Positions 7,604-16,129 of a stretch of DNA of 64,000 nt are shown one piece after another. Under the pieces are notes generated by a model. That model was not told the origin of the DNA, searched no databases, and saw only the letters and a program-made list of their open reading frames with translations. The translations under genes and the position numbers were made by a program. The stretch comes from an uncultured Kineothrix sp. (GTDB lineage: Bacteria; Bacillota; Clostridia; Lachnospirales; Lachnospiraceae), in contig CAJUSR010000004.1 in the NCBI GenBank assembly GCA_910588855.1, positions 124,001-188,000 of the forward strand. The letters are read 5' to 3'. Every line of letters begins with the position of its first letter. Within the stretch, counting starts at the first letter, position 1.

Positions 7604-7639
7604 TTGAATAATGTAGATAAAAAATTGCAATATAAATGA
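7604..7639 (+). CDS. 11-residue leader-type mini-ORF (TTG start)
   Basis: TTG at 7604 lies nine bases after TTGGAGG. The frame encodes 11 residues (NNVDKKLQYK after the start) and its TGA overlaps the ATG of the next frame as ATGA, the classic arrangement for translational coupling. It may serve only to deliver ribosomes to the next gene. Confidence 0.4.
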   Translation: MNNVDKKLQYK

Positions 7640-7791
7640 GTTTTGAATGTAAAAATAGATATTGTAACTGTAAACAATTAGGCGGTATTGCTGTATATAC
7701 CGTCTTTGCTGCCCGTCAAAAGGAGAAGATTATTATGAGTAGAAAGTATGTAGAAATGAAAAAAGTAAGAAAAGTGATTGGAGGAATGTAA
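7636..7791 (+). CDS. Cys-rich 51-residue protein
   Basis: The ATG at 7636 overlaps the preceding mini-ORF stop. The product starts MSFECKNRYCNCKQLGG, a Cys cluster likely to bind metal, and ends basic. A second in-frame ATG at 7735 has its own strong ribosome site (AAAAGGAGAAG) and would give a basic 18-mer. A hairpin (7681-7688 with 7697-7704, one wobble) lies between the two starts and could decide which is used. The stop overlaps the ribosome site of the helicase gene. The CNCKQ block is repeated in the mini-ORF at 26748. Confidence 0.4.
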   Translation: MSFECKNRYCNCKQLGGIAVYTVFAARQKEKIIMSRKYVEMKKVRKVIGGM

Positions 7792-9055
7792 TATCAGTAA
7801 AATTACAGTAGTTGATTCCATAATGGGATCAGGTAAGACCAGTTGGAGTATTCAACATATAAATAGGAACCCATTTGAGAATTTTTTGTACATTACACCA
7901 TTTTTAGATGAAGTAGCAAGAATATCGGATAGTACAGATAGAGATTTCAAGCAACCAATAAATAAAGGTGATGGCAAATTGGGATCAATAAATGAGTTAC
8001 TTGCTTGTCAGTATGATATAGCATCGACTCATGCTTTATTCAAAAGATTTGATGAAGAAAGTAGAGAAAATATAAAAAATGGACATTATACATTGATTCT
8101 GGACGAAGTTCTTAATGTGATTGAACCATATAATATACAGAAAGATGATGTGCCATTATTAAAAGACAGTGGATGTATTACTATTGATGAAGATGGATTT
8201 GTCATATGGAATAAAGAAAAAGCAAATTATGATACCAAATATAATGAAATTAAAATATTAGCAGAGAGTAAAAGCCTAGTTTGTATAAATCAGACGCTTC
8301 TATTATGGCACTATCCACCAAATATTTTTACATTATTTGATAAGATATATATTTTAACATATTTGTTTGAATCCAGTATATTGAAAAATTATTTTGATCT
8401 ATACGATATCGGATATATCAAGAAGAGTATTTACAGTGATGATGGAAAATATAATATATCGGATTTTTACATACCAGATACAAAAAGTTATTCAGACTTA
8501 ATAAATATTTACGATGGGAACTTAAATGCCAATATAAAACAGAAACAAACTGGACTATCTTCAACATGGTTTGGGAAAAAAGTAAATAGTATGGTCATTC
8601 AACAGATTAAAAAGAATTTGTATAATTACTTTACAAATATCCTTAAAGCCAAAAGTACAACAATAATGTGGACAACATTTAAAGATTCTAAAACTAAATT
8701 ACAGGGAAAAGGATATTCAAAAGAGTTTAAGACTGAGCAACTAAGAAATATTGAAAATGCATACGGATTTTTGTCATGTAATGCAAGATCAACTAATAAA
8801 TATAGAAATTGTTATAATTTAGCATATTGTTTAAATGTATATTTGCATCCTTCTGTTTCACAATTTTTCAGACAAAAAGGAATTATTATAGATGAAGAAC
8901 TTTATGCATTATCTGAAATGATACAGTGGATTTGGAGAAGTAGGATTCGGAACAATGAAAATATTAATATATACATACCATCTATCAGAATGAGGACATT
9001 GCTCAATTCATGGATCAATATGAGTTTAGAGTATCAACATAACATGGCATCTTAG
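7778..9055 (+). CDS. SF2 helicase-like P-loop ATPase
   Basis: About 420 residues. A Walker A loop is near the N-terminus (VDSIMGSGKTSW), Walker B is LILDEV near residue 110, and a motif VI-like QWIWRSRIR lies near residue 395, together suggesting a superfamily 2-type DNA helicase for replication or recombination. The start is doubtful: TTG at 7778 has no ribosome site, while GGAGG at 7780-7784 points to codon 7793, which is ATC where MSKITVVD would be natural. The frame ends at TAG 9053-9055, but it continues open for 71 codons and then, after a TGA, into the gene at 9278. Either the gene is damaged or stops are read through. Confidence 0.7.
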   Translation: MEECNISKITVVDSIMGSGKTSWSIQHINRNPFENFLYITPFLDEVARISDSTDRDFKQPINKGDGKLGSINELLACQYDIASTHALFKRFDEESRENIKNGHYTLILDEVLNVIEPYNIQKDDVPLLKDSGCITIDEDGFVIWNKEKANYDTKYNEIKILAESKSLVCINQTLLLWHYPPNIFTLFDKIYILTYLFESSILKNYFDLYDIGYIKKSIYSDDGKYNISDFYIPDTKSYSDLINIYDGNLNANIKQKQTGLSSTWFGKKVNSMVIQQIKKNLYNYFTNILKAKSTTIMWTTFKDSKTKLQGKGYSKEFKTEQLRNIENAYGFLSCNARSTNKYRNCYNLAYCLNVYLHPSVSQFFRQKGIIIDEELYALSEMIQWIWRSRIRNNENINIYIPSIRMRTLLNSWINMSLEYQHNMAS

Positions 9056-9271
9056 GAAGAAAAACTTCCTAAATGTTTCAAAAAAGCCAGTAAAATCAAG
9101 GCTTCCAAAGAAATTTCGTTAAAGAATATAGTAACAGATAACAACGTCAATTTTCAAAGTATAAAATTCCCATTTGAACAATTTAATATTGAACTGATAA
9201 AAAGTCTTTCCAAAAGAAATATCTATTTAAAAAATGTATTCATTTTTGGAGACAATATAAAAGGAGAGTGA
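9056..9271 (+). other. In-frame extension behind the helicase TAG codon
   Basis: After the TAG the same frame stays open for 71 codons (EEKLPKCFKKASKIKASKE..., ending FIFGDNIKGE) before a TGA at 9269-9271. That is unexpectedly long for AT-rich non-coding DNA, and the end contains the ribosome site AAAGGAGAG of the next gene, as is usual for true gene ends here. It may be the former C-terminus of the helicase or a readthrough domain. Confidence 0.5.
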
Positions 9272-9277
9272 TTATTT

Positions 9278-9604
9278 ACGACAAAACAGGACAAGGAAAA
9301 TTTACAGAATAAAAAATTAACGGATTCATTACTGATATCATGTTTGGCAGCTTGTGAGCCAGTAATAAGTAAAAATGCCTATCTTGAAAAGAAATGGTGC
9401 CATGATTGTAAGGATTATGGAGGATACCATGCAACACGTCTGAAATGGATGGGATACAGGGAAAAATTGCGTTCTATATTATTGCCTATATATTCAATGA
9501 AGATGATTATTCAGATGACTAAGGGATGTAAAGATAAAGCAACTCAGAAAGAAGTGTTGATTGTGATTGCTTTGATAGAGAAGAGTGATTATGAGTTGGT
9601 GTAG
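9278..9604 (+). CDS. Small basic Cys-containing protein, probable ACG start
   Basis: The codon nine bases after GGAGAG is ACG at 9278; ACGACAAAACAGGACAA closely matches ATGACAAAACAAGACAA at the start of the gene at 11004, so the ACG probably replaces an ATG. TTG at 9344 is the next usable start and gives 86 residues. The product has a CHDC pair (KKWCHDCKDYGGYHATRLKW) and a basic helical C-terminus. A +1 change near 9465 would give the alternative end GKIAFYIIAYIFNEDDYSDD, so a frameshift cannot be excluded. Function unknown. Confidence 0.4.
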   Translation, partial: TTKQDKENLQNKKLTDSLLISCLAACEPVISKNAYLEKKWCHDCKDYGGYHATRLKWMGYREKLRSILLPIYSMKMIIQMTKGCKDKATQKEVLIVIALIEKSDYELV

Positions 9605-9798
9605 TCCCTGACAGTAGGCAGCCTTCGCAAGCGAAGACTGATTAGTTCGCAATCTTGCGATTGCTCACTTTGATAATTTTTGGATGAAGAAAGAGGATTA
9701 AATAAAACCAGTTCCTCTGATTGTGTGGGTGTCAAAGGCACTGGATGATAATTTTATGGTAATAAATTAGGACTTTTATCATACAGTATCTTTTGCAA
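9605..9798 (+). repeat. Intergenic region with two adjacent mini-palindromes
   Basis: CTTCGCAAGCGAAG (9623-9636) and TCGCAATCTTGCGA (9647-9660) are small perfect palindromes 10 bp apart. The rest of this gap, between converging genes, holds no gene that I can support. Confidence 0.55.
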
Positions 9799-10575
9799 TT
9801 ATTCTATACAAATCATTTTAAAAATTGCACCTAATGGAGTGATGGTAAATATTTTTAATTTAAATCTAATTAAACATTCCTGATGTTTGGTTACTCTAAC
9901 ATGAAAATATTGAAAAATTTCACTTTCCAAAAATTTATTGATTTCATTAATCTTATTATCATAAACATATTTGGATAGTAGTAGTTTGTCCTCTTCTGAA
10001 AAATCTGTCCTAAGTAGCTTTGATTCAATTAGTCCATAGCTGTTTAATTTATTTATAGTTACATAAATTTGCATAATAAGTTCAGACAATAGCCCTTTTT
10101 TATTTTTAGTTTGTATTATAATTTCTGAGTCTTTATAAATAGAATTTATTATTTGACATTCAAAAGGTTTCATATTTTTTAATATATCAATAAATATAGG
10201 TTGCGAAAAATCAGAAGTATCTATATTCATACTAGAAGCAATATAGCTAGAGAACATAGTTCTTAATTTTTCGTTTTCTACACAAAATTTTGCAGCTTCA
10301 AGTGCAGGAGCAACAAACTGTATGTTCGGTTCAACTAATTTATCTTCTGGAATTTTTGATATCTTTTCTTTTAATTCTTTTTCAAATTCTTGAAGAGCAT
10401 AAGAATATTTCAATTTGCGTTTTGCCACAGCTTGTGAAATACCGCCAAAAACAAGATACCAAATATCAGCAAAAGTAGTTCCCATATTTTGAGTTGGTTT
10501 ATCAGTAATATTTTTAAAGGCATTATCAACAGAGTCAGGAACTAAGTCAATTAATGATTTTTTATCTTCAGACAT
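9799..10575 (-). CDS. Abi-alpha (DUF4393) family abortive-infection candidate
   Basis: 258 residues on the opposite strand to every other element gene. The N-terminus reads VPDSVDNAFKNITDKPTQN, then TFADIWYLVFGGI and a long Glu/Lys-rich helix ending KISKIPEDKLVEP; this order is typical of DUF4393/Abi-alpha proteins. The middle (residues 100-160) and end are helical with a hydrophobic finish (TITPLGAIFKMICIE). Members are linked to abortive phage infection, but the mechanism is not established. It has its own promoter and a strong ribosome site (TTTGGAGG), so it is built as an independent moron, probably expressed in the prophage state to block competitors. Confidence 0.8.
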   Translation of the reverse strand: MSEDKKSLIDLVPDSVDNAFKNITDKPTQNMGTTFADIWYLVFGGISQAVAKRKLKYSYALQEFEKELKEKISKIPEDKLVEPNIQFVAPALEAAKFCVENEKLRTMFSSYIASSMNIDTSDFSQPIFIDILKNMKPFECQIINSIYKDSEIIIQTKNKKGLLSELIMQIYVTINKLNSYGLIESKLLRTDFSEEDKLLLSKYVYDNKINEINKFLESEIFQYFHVRVTKHQECLIRFKLKIFTITPLGAIFKMICIE

Positions 10576-10603
10576 ATGCAGCCTCCAAATAATTTATAGA
10601 AGT

Positions 10604-10609
10604 ATTATA
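10604..10609 (-). promoter_or_regulatory. Minus-10 box of the Abi-alpha gene
   Basis: On the minus strand TATAAT occurs 29 bp before the Abi-alpha ATG. I see no clear TTGACA-like box at the correct distance, so the promoter is only half supported. Confidence 0.4.
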
Positions 10610-10646
10610 CATCAAAATTCAAAAATAGAAAAGTAGGTAGGTGAGA

Positions 10647-11003
10647 ATCATTAGAGAAATAGAGCAAATAGTACCACTAAAAATAGGATTTGTAGGATAC
10701 AATTCACAACTTACTTAATATGGATTAATGCAATTTGCAGAAAACAACAAAGAGGACGTAGAACTATTCAAATATAAACAAAGCTACATGTGTTTGAAAG
10801 ATGGAACAGAAATATTTGGATTATATGAAAATAGACCAAACAAAGGATGTATGATAGATCAACTTATTTTATTTGATGATGATAGGTGGTTAATTAAATC
10901 GGAAAGACACAATTTTATTCATCTTATAATGCAATACTTTGTTAGTCAGTATAGTTGTGTTCCTGAAGAATTTCAGATTTTAGAATATGAGGATATAGGA
11001 TAA
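10647..11003 (+). pseudogene. Hypothetical gene split by TAA, start ATC/ATT
   Basis: AGGTGAG is followed by ATCATTAGAGAAATAGAG, which would read MIREIE if ATC were ATG. The frame runs 24 codons (ending KIGFVGYNSQLT), meets TAA just before 10720, and continues in frame from ATG 10728 as a 91-residue product (MQFAENNKEDVELFKYKQSY..., ending ILEYEDIG). The 91-residue part may still be made. No family recognised. The lost start and internal stop suggest decay. Confidence 0.45.
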
Positions 11004-11594
11004 ATGACAAAACAAGACAATCAAAAATTAAAAGTATTTCTGGTAACAAGAAAAGCAGACTGGTGTGAAGATTACGCTACTGCAGTGTTGGCAGTAGATA
11101 AATTACATACTGAACGTTGTGCTAGATGTAATTCTGATAATTTCAGAAAAGGAAAAGTAGATGTTACTGAGCAAAATCCGAAACTTTCGGACTCTGCAAA
11201 GACTCAGCAAGAAGAACTAGCTGATATGATTGGTATTTCAGTGGACACGCTCAATAATTACAAAAAAACTCACAGAACTGGTTCCTGAATTACAAGACTG
11301 GGTTGAAACAGGTATCCAAAACTTCGTGCCTTGATATCAAATAACTTTGGTAGACGAGAAAATGATCCAGCTAAAGATAGGAAAGCACTTGCTACTTATG
11401 TTGAGTTGAAAGGATATAAACATGGTGAAAATCAATGGGGGTGCCAAAATGGTACACCCAAATCATCACTTGAAGACATAGCAAAAGAACTCAATATGTC
11501 AAAACGAAATCTTCAGAGAGCATTGCGAATTGAACGCAATCTTACTGATTCAATGAAAGAATTATTAGATACTGGTGAGATCTATATATAACGA
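11004..11594 (+). pseudogene. Frameshifted ParB-like HTH gene(s)
   Basis: The first frame (11004-11288) reaches an HTH, EELADMIGISVDTLNNYKK, then is lost in a run of seven A near 11262-11268. Removing one A restores LTELVPELQDWVETG, the usual continuation of ParB/KorB-type HTH proteins. Further shifts separate this from the frame 11331-11591, which holds a second similar HTH (SLEDIAKELNMSKRNLQRAL, then TDSMKELLDTGEI). I read this as one or two broken DNA-binding genes. A sequencing error in the A run would explain only the first break. Confidence 0.55.
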
Positions 11595-11669
11595 TATAGA
11601 TATTGGGGTGAAGTAAATGATATATAAGAATTATGGGGAATCTGATTAGATTTGGAGAAGTATATAACA

Positions 11670-11694
11670 GGGGTGTAACGAAATATTACATCCC
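11670..11694 (+). repeat. 9-bp hairpin before the RNA polymerase gene
   Basis: GGGGTGTAA (11670-11678) pairs with TTACATCCC (11686-11694) with one wobble that fits the + strand RNA. It ends just before the ribosome site of the polymerase gene. The ~75 bp before it hold no gene. Confidence 0.6.
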
Positions 11695-11722
11695 ATAGAA
11701 AATGAAAAGGAGTAAGGATTAT

Positions 11723-14700
11723 TTGAGTAAGAAGAGACGACAGAATGAGATTTATAAGATTCCAATAGAAAGAGTAGTTAAAGTAGTTGAAGCAAAAAAA
11801 TATGAATTAAAGGATTTAAATGATTATACAGATGAAAAAGCACAGTTACAAGGTGAAACAGTAAGAATCATGGACAATCTGGTATTCAAGAAGATCAGGG
11901 ATTACTACAAAGAACATGAAAATGATGAAAAACTCTCCCCTGATAAACTTGCCAAAGATATTGTGAATATTGTTATGCCAATGAATAGTACAGCAAAGGA
12001 TATGTATAAAAATCTAGCTGTAAAAGGATTCAAAGTAAATGATGTAGAAATGAAGCGTCTTATGAGTGGGAGTGGTCAGATCAGAAGAAACACGGTTACT
12101 TTTATTAAGAAGAAATTGTATGACTATATCTTAAATTCATTATTATGTGGTCTTACGTTAGAAGATTTTGGGGATAATTTCAATGCTGCTAAATTCAACG
12201 CTTATTTTGGATTGTATATGAGCGGGTGTTTATTGTTAAAAGATTTTCCAAAAGTATGTATCATAGATGATTACGAAGAAATTATTCCTGATATGAAAGT
12301 CAATTATATCAGGACAAAAGATATAAGATTTCTTGTGTTGCCAGATGGCGATTATCCATTGGAAGAGATTAAGGATGATTTCATTTTTTATGATGCTTGT
12401 GGTAGTGTAACAACCGATTTAAATAAAGCTAATAGCGCAATAAGAAAATCAGAAGAGCATAATACTGATGCTACTGTCTGGAAAGTATTTACAGGAACAA
12501 GAAAATATCCAACGGTTATTAAATACAGTGAAATTGGAAAAGAAAAAAACAGTACAGATAAACCAGCACCGCCGTTAAACAGTTTCGATGGACAAGGTCT
12601 TGCAAATCCTCAATGGGTAAAAAAAGTTGCAGATGAATTAGGATTTGATTATATCCCGTCTGAAATGATCATCCGTGCGCCTTGGGTAAAAGGTCTAGTT
12701 GCAACATTTCCGATTTCTGCATATCTGAAAAGTCGTGGTATTGAACAGGTAAATAGCTTATGTGGCGATATCCTGAATGTTGATGATGCTGATATCTTCA
12801 TAAGCAAGAGCCAGTTTAAGATGTATAAGATTTACAGTAAAAAAGTAGAAGAATTAAATGCCATGAGTCCAGATAAAACTTTTACAGCATGGGAATATCA
12901 CCAGAAAGCAATGAAAGATAATGGTTTATTGTGGGGAATCGTCATGCCGAATAAAAAGGTGGATGATAGGAAAAAAGAATCCAATTATCAGTACAATCAG
13001 GCATTGAATTTAAGTACAGATGAAGATATAGATGAACTGACGTTTGAAACTGAAAAATATTTAAAAGGATTATGTACACATGATATTAGACAGGTTTTTG
13101 ATTCCTTAATGGCACATAAAAAAGTTGCAAAAGAAGAGACTTGTACTGATAAAGAATTGGACGAAGAAGTAGAGGATGCTACTGAAAATAACGAATACCA
13201 GTCATTACTACAGAAAGTAGTTACTCATAACAGCGATTTTTTGGGTGATAAATATATCCAAAGCCTAATCAATAAGGAGTGTGCAAAGGGATTTAAAAAT
13301 GCAATGTTAGGAAAACTTATCTTTGATGGGAATTTTCAGTTTATTGTAAGTGATCCGCTTGCACAGGCACAATGGATTTATAAGAACCATACAAAAGAAG
13401 AATATAAAAATAATCCGGATATAAAAGTAGAAGGTATTGTAAAAGCGAACCATATTTATTCTGAATACTGGAAAGGCATGGCAAAGAAACAGGATAAAAA
13501 AGAAGAACAGGTTGTATTAATGAGAAGTCCATTGATAGATAAACATGAAGTGGCAAAAATGGATTTGATGATGGAAGATATAGAAGATTTCCGATTCCTT
13601 AAATCAGGCATTATCCTTAGTATACATGACCTTGCTACTTTGCAGATGCAGAATTGCGATTTTGACGGTGACAGGTGCTTCAGCTCCAATATGGATATAT
13701 TGAAAAAGGGGTGTTTGGATAAAACATATCCGCTGTATTTTGAGCCAGGCGAGGGTAGTATTGCAGGGCGTATTGATGATGCAAATATTATTAAAGCTGA
13801 TGTAAGAGGGCTAAACAGTAAAGTAGGTCAGTTTTCCAATAAGTCAACATCATTCTATGCAATGCTTCCGTTATACGATCCAAAATCAAGGGAACATAAA
13901 TCACTTACAGAGGCTATCACAGTTTTAGGTGAAATTGTCGGAACGGAGATTGACAAGATAAAAACAGGCATTGCACCTGTACAGCCGTATAACTGGAAAC
14001 CAATACAGGTAACTTATAAACAGAAACAAAAAGATAATGGTGAGATTGAAAATGTGTCTTTATATTCGGAAGAACAGAAAAAAGCAATCTACCATCATAA
14101 TGAACTGGTTCCTGATAAGAAGACGTACTTTTTCAGATACAATTACCCATATTTAGATAAAGACATTAAAAGACTGGAAAACGAAATCAATAAAGAATGT
14201 AAATATAATTATGGCATGAAACTGGTAGAAGTTTTGGATAAGTTTGATAACCAACAATTTTGTGATGAAGTTGATACTATTTTTAAGGAAATAGAAGAAG
14301 AAAAGGAAAAAGACCCCGAATACCAGTTGCCAGAAGATAAAGCATTGAAGGTAAAAATATTCTGTACAATACGGAAGTTTAAATGGGTATACCCCGTTTT
14401 AGACACAGATTGTATCATGAATAAGATTTGCCATAAGTTTGAAAAACTGGAAAAAGAATATAGCGGATTTAATAATGGCAGGAATATGCTTCTTGATTAT
14501 ATTATCCAAGATGTTGAATTTGATAAGGACAAGCTGATGCAGATTAAAAAGTACATTCAGATTTATAAGCGTCATAGGAAATTTGTCATTAAAAATGACA
14601 ATGTTCCAAGTGGTTCAAATGGCAATGTGGTTGCCAAAGACACAAAAGAAAGACTGGATTCTTTATTGGAGTATACCAGAAAAAATATATATGGATTTTT

Positions 14701-14857
14701 TGATGAAAACACAGACAGGCAGTTGATTCTTACATATTTATTGAATGTGATGAAAAGTGAAAAGGATGAACAGCATGTATGGGAGATTATGGATAACGAT
14801 TTATTGTCCATAATACCACAAAAGAAATATCAGGATAAAAAGGAGAAGGTTGATTGA
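11723..14857 (+). CDS. Single-chain two-barrel RNA polymerase (YonO/QDE-1-like)
   Basis: 1,044 residues from the TTG at 11723 after AAAAGGAG; ATG 11702 overlaps that site and is less likely. The catalytic signature is LQMQNCDFDGDRCFSSN at residues about 641-657, equivalent to the metal-binding NADFDGD loop of the beta' subunit and DxDGD of QDE-1 and YonO. Other family-like blocks are IIRAPWVKGLVATFPISAYL (about 314-335), GRIDDANIIKADVRGLNSKVG (about 682-702) and EIDKIKTG (about 750), recalling the xDYPKTG block of QDE-1-like enzymes. No separate beta, beta' or sigma gene is present. It probably transcribes a set of element genes from DNA. Subclass (DNA- or RNA-templated) is inferred from phage context. 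It overlaps the next gene. Confidence 0.82.
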   Translation: MSKKRRQNEIYKIPIERVVKVVEAKKYELKDLNDYTDEKAQLQGETVRIMDNLVFKKIRDYYKEHENDEKLSPDKLAKDIVNIVMPMNSTAKDMYKNLAVKGFKVNDVEMKRLMSGSGQIRRNTVTFIKKKLYDYILNSLLCGLTLEDFGDNFNAAKFNAYFGLYMSGCLLLKDFPKVCIIDDYEEIIPDMKVNYIRTKDIRFLVLPDGDYPLEEIKDDFIFYDACGSVTTDLNKANSAIRKSEEHNTDATVWKVFTGTRKYPTVIKYSEIGKEKNSTDKPAPPLNSFDGQGLANPQWVKKVADELGFDYIPSEMIIRAPWVKGLVATFPISAYLKSRGIEQVNSLCGDILNVDDADIFISKSQFKMYKIYSKKVEELNAMSPDKTFTAWEYHQKAMKDNGLLWGIVMPNKKVDDRKKESNYQYNQALNLSTDEDIDELTFETEKYLKGLCTHDIRQVFDSLMAHKKVAKEETCTDKELDEEVEDATENNEYQSLLQKVVTHNSDFLGDKYIQSLINKECAKGFKNAMLGKLIFDGNFQFIVSDPLAQAQWIYKNHTKEEYKNNPDIKVEGIVKANHIYSEYWKGMAKKQDKKEEQVVLMRSPLIDKHEVAKMDLMMEDIEDFRFLKSGIILSIHDLATLQMQNCDFDGDRCFSSNMDILKKGCLDKTYPLYFEPGEGSIAGRIDDANIIKADVRGLNSKVGQFSNKSTSFYAMLPLYDPKSREHKSLTEAITVLGEIVGTEIDKIKTGIAPVQPYNWKPIQVTYKQKQKDNGEIENVSLYSEEQKKAIYHHNELVPDKKTYFFRYNYPYLDKDIKRLENEINKECKYNYGMKLVEVLDKFDNQQFCDEVDTIFKEIEEEKEKDPEYQLPEDKALKVKIFCTIRKFKWVYPVLDTDCIMNKICHKFEKLEKEYSGFNNGRNMLLDYIIQDVEFDKDKLMQIKKYIQIYKRHRKFVIKNDNVPSGSNGNVVAKDTKERLDSLLEYTRKNIYGFFDENTDRQLILTYLLNVMKSEKDEQHVWEIMDNDLLSIIPQKKYQDKKEKVD

Positions 14858-15747
14858 TAATTTTTAACAGATACAGATATGTTACTGATGTAATGAAGAA
14901 TGGTCTAAAAGAAAATGAGAGGAATGCCAACAGGAAACTTTTTCTTGTAGCAAGATATTTGATAGAAAACACAAAATATAAACAATCCGTAATCAAGAGA
15001 AATCTAAAAAAGTATGCTGAAAAATATTTTGAGGGATTATCGGATGATATCATAAACAATGAAATTGAGTGGATATTTGATAAAGCTAATACAAAGAAGT
15101 TTATAGAAGAATCGGGTGGAACAGACGATCCAGAAAATGAGCCAGAAGAAACTAAAATTGATCATACAGAAGCAAGAAGTTATTTTGACCTAAAGGAACT
15201 GACTTTATATAAGTCGGAAATGGAGCGTATCAATGAATTGGATGAAGAATTGCAGGAATTAGCATTTGCATTTTTGGTACTTAATAAATATCAAGGTGGT
15301 AAATATAAATGGATTTATGAATGTAATGCCGATGCATATGAGATATGCCATTGGAACGAAAAAGGGAAGGGTAAGAGCCAGACAACAAAAAATAAGCTAA
15401 TACATAGGCTTGTGGAAGAAAAGATTATATCTTTCTACTGTAGCACTAACATAGCATACAGCTACAATAAATCATGGATAGCAAGGACATATTTTACCGT
15501 CCTGATAAATGAGGATAATCTTAAAGGTGAACACAGCCCTGTATGGAAGAAGGTCACTAATTATGATGATGTCATGCTCTATTGGCGATTATATAAAGAT
15601 GATCCGAAAGTCAAACTATGTGAAAAGTGCAATGCACCGATTGAAGATACAGGAAATTCAAAGAGATTTTGTAGTGATTGTGCATTGGAACGGACAAGAC
15701 AGAGTAAAAAGAGAAGTAAAGAAAATGCTTTAAAATCGGCAAGCTGA
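14854..15747 (+). CDS. Hypothetical zinc-ribbon protein coupled to the polymerase
   Basis: 297 residues. TTG at 14854 follows AAAAGGAGAAGG and overlaps the TGA of the polymerase gene, so the two are translationally coupled. The centre is helical and acidic (SGGTDDPENEPEETKID, EMERINELDEELQELAF). The C-terminus has a clear zinc ribbon, KLCEKCNAPI then KRFCSDCALERTRQSKKRSK, with a basic tail suited to nucleic-acid binding. Tight coupling suggests that it is a partner, promoter-recognition or processivity factor for the polymerase, but that is inference from position alone. Confidence 0.7.
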   Translation: MIIFNRYRYVTDVMKNGLKENERNANRKLFLVARYLIENTKYKQSVIKRNLKKYAEKYFEGLSDDIINNEIEWIFDKANTKKFIEESGGTDDPENEPEETKIDHTEARSYFDLKELTLYKSEMERINELDEELQELAFAFLVLNKYQGGKYKWIYECNADAYEICHWNEKGKGKSQTTKNKLIHRLVEEKIISFYCSTNIAYSYNKSWIARTYFTVLINEDNLKGEHSPVWKKVTNYDDVMLYWRLYKDDPKVKLCEKCNAPIEDTGNSKRFCSDCALERTRQSKKRSKENALKSAS

Positions 15748-15952
15748 CAGAAAGGTAAAAAGCGAAAAATCGAAAGCAGACGGCACACCCGAAAAAGCCC
15801 CATTTTTCAAGGTTTTTTCGATGCCGATTTTGAATTTGTCGCCCTGTATATAATGGATGTAGAAATAGGCATACATCATAAAAATTCACAATCATATCAG
15901 TAGATTAAAAAAATTAGGGAAAAAATCTAAATAAGAAAGGATAGCATATTAT
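15748..15952 (+). other. Intergenic region with one 12-bp motif
   Basis: This 205-bp gap holds a copy of the dispersed motif at 15857-15867 inside a small stem (GATGT with ACATC). GAAAGGAT before 15953 is the ribosome site of the next gene. I see no other gene. Confidence 0.5.
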
Positions 15953-16129
15953 ATGACAATTCAAGATGAAGTATTGGTTTACATAGACAAACACGGAATG
16001 AAAAAGAAATATTTTGCTTCCATGATAGATGTTAGCCCACAGATGCTATCTCATTGGCTTTTGGGGCGTGTCCAGTTTAAGAGAAATACCCTGGACAAGA
16101 TTTTCTCTGTCATTAGAGCAGATAAATAA
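15953..16129 (+). CDS. 58-residue HTH protein
   Basis: ATG at 15953 follows AGAAAGGATAGC. The product is almost entirely one XRE/Cro-like domain: MTIQDEVLVYIDKHGMKKKY, FASMIDVSPQMLSHWLLG, then FKRNTLDKIFSVIRADK, with five predicted helices. Such mini-repressors or activators control phage switch points. It stands alone before a long non-coding stretch and the capsid genes, so it may govern the late region. Confidence 0.65.
   Translation: MTIQDEVLVYIDKHGMKKKYFASMIDVSPQMLSHWLLGRVQFKRNTLDKIFSVIRADK

Noticed and set aside
7778..9604. Alternative genetic code in the element
   Set aside because: TAA, TAG and TGA all end convincing genes in the same element, for example TAG at 6538 and 26470 and TGA at 14857.
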